Origin: Ignavibacteria bacterium | GTDB taxonomy: Bacteria; Bacteroidota; Ignavibacteria; SZUA-365 | Direction: 5' to 3' | Assembly: GCA_016720835.1 (NCBI GenBank) | Contig: JADKJW010000012.1 | Coordinates: 1-47,315, forward strand | Length of the DNA: 47,315 nt | In this document: positions 45,590 through 47,315 of the stretch, piece by piece | Layout: every line of letters starts with the position of its first letter | How positions within the stretch are numbered: position 1 is the first letter of the stretch | Position numbers and translations under genes: made by a program | The notes under the pieces: generated by a model | The model's input: the letters and a program-made list of their open reading frames with translations, nothing else | Database searches by the model: none | What the model was told of the DNA's origin: nothing

Positions 45590-47315
45590 TTACAGGATCT
45601 TTACCACCAGCACCGTCATGTCGTCGAGTTGCTCCAGCGCGGCGCTGAACGCGTCAACCGCATCCATGACGGCTTCCTGATCTCGCGCGCGGAGTGCTCC
45701 GCGTGCTCGAGCAGCACAGCCGAAACCGCTCCCCGTTAAACTGCTGCCCGGCGCCGTCGGCAGCCTCGGTGATGCCGTCGGAGATGAGAAGGAACACGTC
45801 TCCCGATTCGCGCCGCAGGGCGACCTCCCTCGAGATGCGTCGCGAAGGCGGCAGCCGCGTCGAGACCGATGCCGATGCCCTTGGGCTGGTGTTTCAAACA
45901 CCTCGCCGTCGGCGGCGCGGTAGTGCCGGAGCGGGAGGTGCCCCCGCGGAGATACGTGATGGCGTTGTCGAGCAGTTGCACCCCGCAGCGCGGAGGAGCG
46001 TGAGGAAGGCCTGACGGTCGAGATGATCCGAAGATCTGCGTGTTCCCCCGGACTTTTTGACCGGCTCCACAGGAGGGTCCGTAGCTGTCGATGGCGCGGA
46101 CGATGCCCTGCGCGCGCGAGAGATAGAAGCGCGGCGGACGTTTCCTTTCCCCCGACGTCGCCCACGAGAAGGTGATGGCATTGTGATGCCCGAGGAAATC
46201 GTAGAAATCACCTCCCGCACTTCGTACGCGGGAACGGAGGAGGCCGGGAGCGTCCAGTCCCGGAAAATCCGGCAATTCATCGGGCAACGCGCTGAGCTGG
46301 ATGCGCCTCGCGATCTCGCGTTCTCGGCGCCCCCTTTCACGTTCCTGGTTTTTTCGTAGGAATTCATGGTCACGCTGATGGCGTCGGCGACGCGTTGATC
46401 GACAGGTTGCCGAGCAGTTCCCCGTCGTCCTTCGAGAATTCGTGCCCGGGCTTTTTCCACGCCGAGGAGGAGAACGGCCGCCATGCGCGCACGTCGACGA
46501 GCACGGGAACGCTGATGAACTCCACGCCGATGCTCCGCGAACTGCGCCCGGGCGTCGAGGTTGTCCACGGCCTGCGCGCCGCCCTTCTGTTCCAGCGCCG
46601 CGCACCACGCGCTTCCTGCCGCGAAGCATCGGCGCGTCCTCGGGAAGGAGGCGGAAATTGCGCTTGCGGCATCCACGGTCAGAGACGTCCCGTTCACGCG
46701 GCGGGCGAAGGCCGCTCCGCTCAGGTACGCCCGGTCTCCGTCGGGTCCCGCCCGACGGCCTGCGCGAGGTCGCGCGGCTCCTGGAGCGGAGCGACGGCTT
46801 TGAGAACGCGGTGAGCGCGCGCCGGTAATCGGCGTATTCTCCGCGGTAGAACTTCCCGTCGATCACTCCGCGCACGCGCGACCGGAGTTTCCTTGGCGCG
46901 ATTACGTTGCCAGAGACCAGGGATCATCGACGTCGCTCGATGGAAGCGCGTTCCGCGGCGGGAAGGTGGTTGAATCCTGGAACTGGAAGGACGCGTGCCT
47001 GTCAGCGTCGCGGAACGAGGATGTTCCAGTGCGTGCCCGAGCGCGATGGCCGCCCGCGCGAACAGCACGACGGTCGAAATGTTCAAGGCCGCGACCGCCC
47101 CCCGTTACACGGACGTGCGCCGCACGACGACGTAGAGATCAGAGCAGCCGGTGCCGTACGATCGCCGCAAAAATGAGTCCAGGCACCGCCACCTGGCGGG
47201 GAGAGCGCCTGCCAGACTGAATCAGGGCGCGGTCTGCAGGTAGAACGAAAGGAGAGGAACAGGACCGAAAGAACACCGCGATTTCCACCAGCCAGCTTGC
47301 CGCCATACTCGGGAT
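45590..47315 (-). CDS. SpoIIE-type PP2C phosphatase with GAF-like domain, N terminus outside window (frameshifted)
   Basis: Partial gene on the minus strand, running off the right end. The far end (47315-46950) is hydrophobic in mixed frames and probably holds membrane spans. Next a segment VIDGKFYRGEYADYRRALTA near 46870-46810, as in SpoIIE phosphatases of this superphylum, a sensor/GAF-like part (46790-46380), a short coiled linker (RNVKGGAENARSR) and the catalytic domain: ARRIQLSALPDELPDFPGLD, AGGDFYDFLGHHNAITFSWA and DVGGK near 46165, whose Asp residues bind the metals, then YLSRAQGIVRAIDSYG, QPKGIGIGLD and LEQLDDMTVLVVKIL at the end. These reverse anti-anti-sigma phosphorylation in the RsbU/SpoIIE class. 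Frame breaks are frequent. Convergent with the TSP3 gene. Confidence 0.72.

Overview
The window is one stretch of a high-GC bacterial genome. Three secreted proteins end in C-terminal type IX secretion (T9SS) sorting domains (12.2-14.3 kb, 23.9-25.2 kb, 32.8-35.0 kb), with NPF-type linkers and Gly-x-Tyr strands. Together with an Omp85-type outer-membrane protein and ABC-dependent polysaccharide export, they point to the Bacteroidota/Chlorobiota (FCB) superphylum, perhaps a Kapabacteria- or Ignavibacteria-like lineage. That placement is an inference; no rRNA or other marker is present. No tRNA, rRNA, CRISPR array or complete insertion sequence was recognised.

A caveat affects every coordinate. 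Many genes are broken by one-base shifts although the protein is conserved on both sides of the break. The damage is heavy at 0.6-6.3 kb, 13.3-25.3 kb and 40-47 kb, and nearly absent at 26-40 kb. I read it mostly as uncorrected sequencing indels, not gene decay. Such genes are annotated here as one CDS spanning several frames.

Layout. (1) 0.6-2.0 kb: a secreted M28/carboxypeptidase Q-like peptidase. (2) 2.1-12.1 kb: a surface-polysaccharide operon on the + strand with a Wzm-type permease, a Wzt-type ATPase with C-terminal substrate domain, an unassigned protein, an FkbM methyltransferase, a two-domain glycosyltransferase, two further GT2 enzymes and two GT4 enzymes. The last five glycosyltransferase genes are joined by ATGA overlaps. 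(3) 12.2-14.3 kb: a T9SS-sorted beta-propeller-like protein, followed by a strong hairpin. (4) 14.4-22.8 kb: a heavy-metal efflux operon with a small Cys/His-rich protein, TolC-like factor, membrane fusion protein, CusA/CzcA-like RND pump, an unusual PII protein and a P1B-type ATPase. (5) 22.8-23.8 kb: an EamA transporter remnant beside a RelE/RHH toxin-antitoxin pair with its own promoter and operator. (6) 23.9-25.2 kb: a T9SS-sorted GH5 cellulase-like enzyme.

(7) 25.3-30.7 kb, minus strand: a compact nitrogen/carbamoyl-phosphate operon, argF-arcC-pyrB-rocD followed by a cyclic-2,3-diphosphoglycerate-synthetase-like P-loop protein. Its enzymes could convert citrulline to ornithine, ATP, ammonia and glutamate semialdehyde, or run part of arginine/pyrimidine synthesis. 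(8) 31.1-41.1 kb, minus strand: SRPBCC and DinB-like proteins, a membrane protein, a second T9SS beta-propeller-like protein, an amidohydrolase-TPR protein, a DUF2231 protein, YraN, RNase HII, a UbiA prenyltransferase and a TamA/BamA-like barrel. (9) 41.3-45.5 kb, plus strand: larB-larE (nickel-pincer cofactor synthesis), a homocysteine S-methyltransferase and a TSP3-repeat protein. (10) 45.6 kb to the end, minus strand: a SpoIIE-type phosphatase running out of the window.
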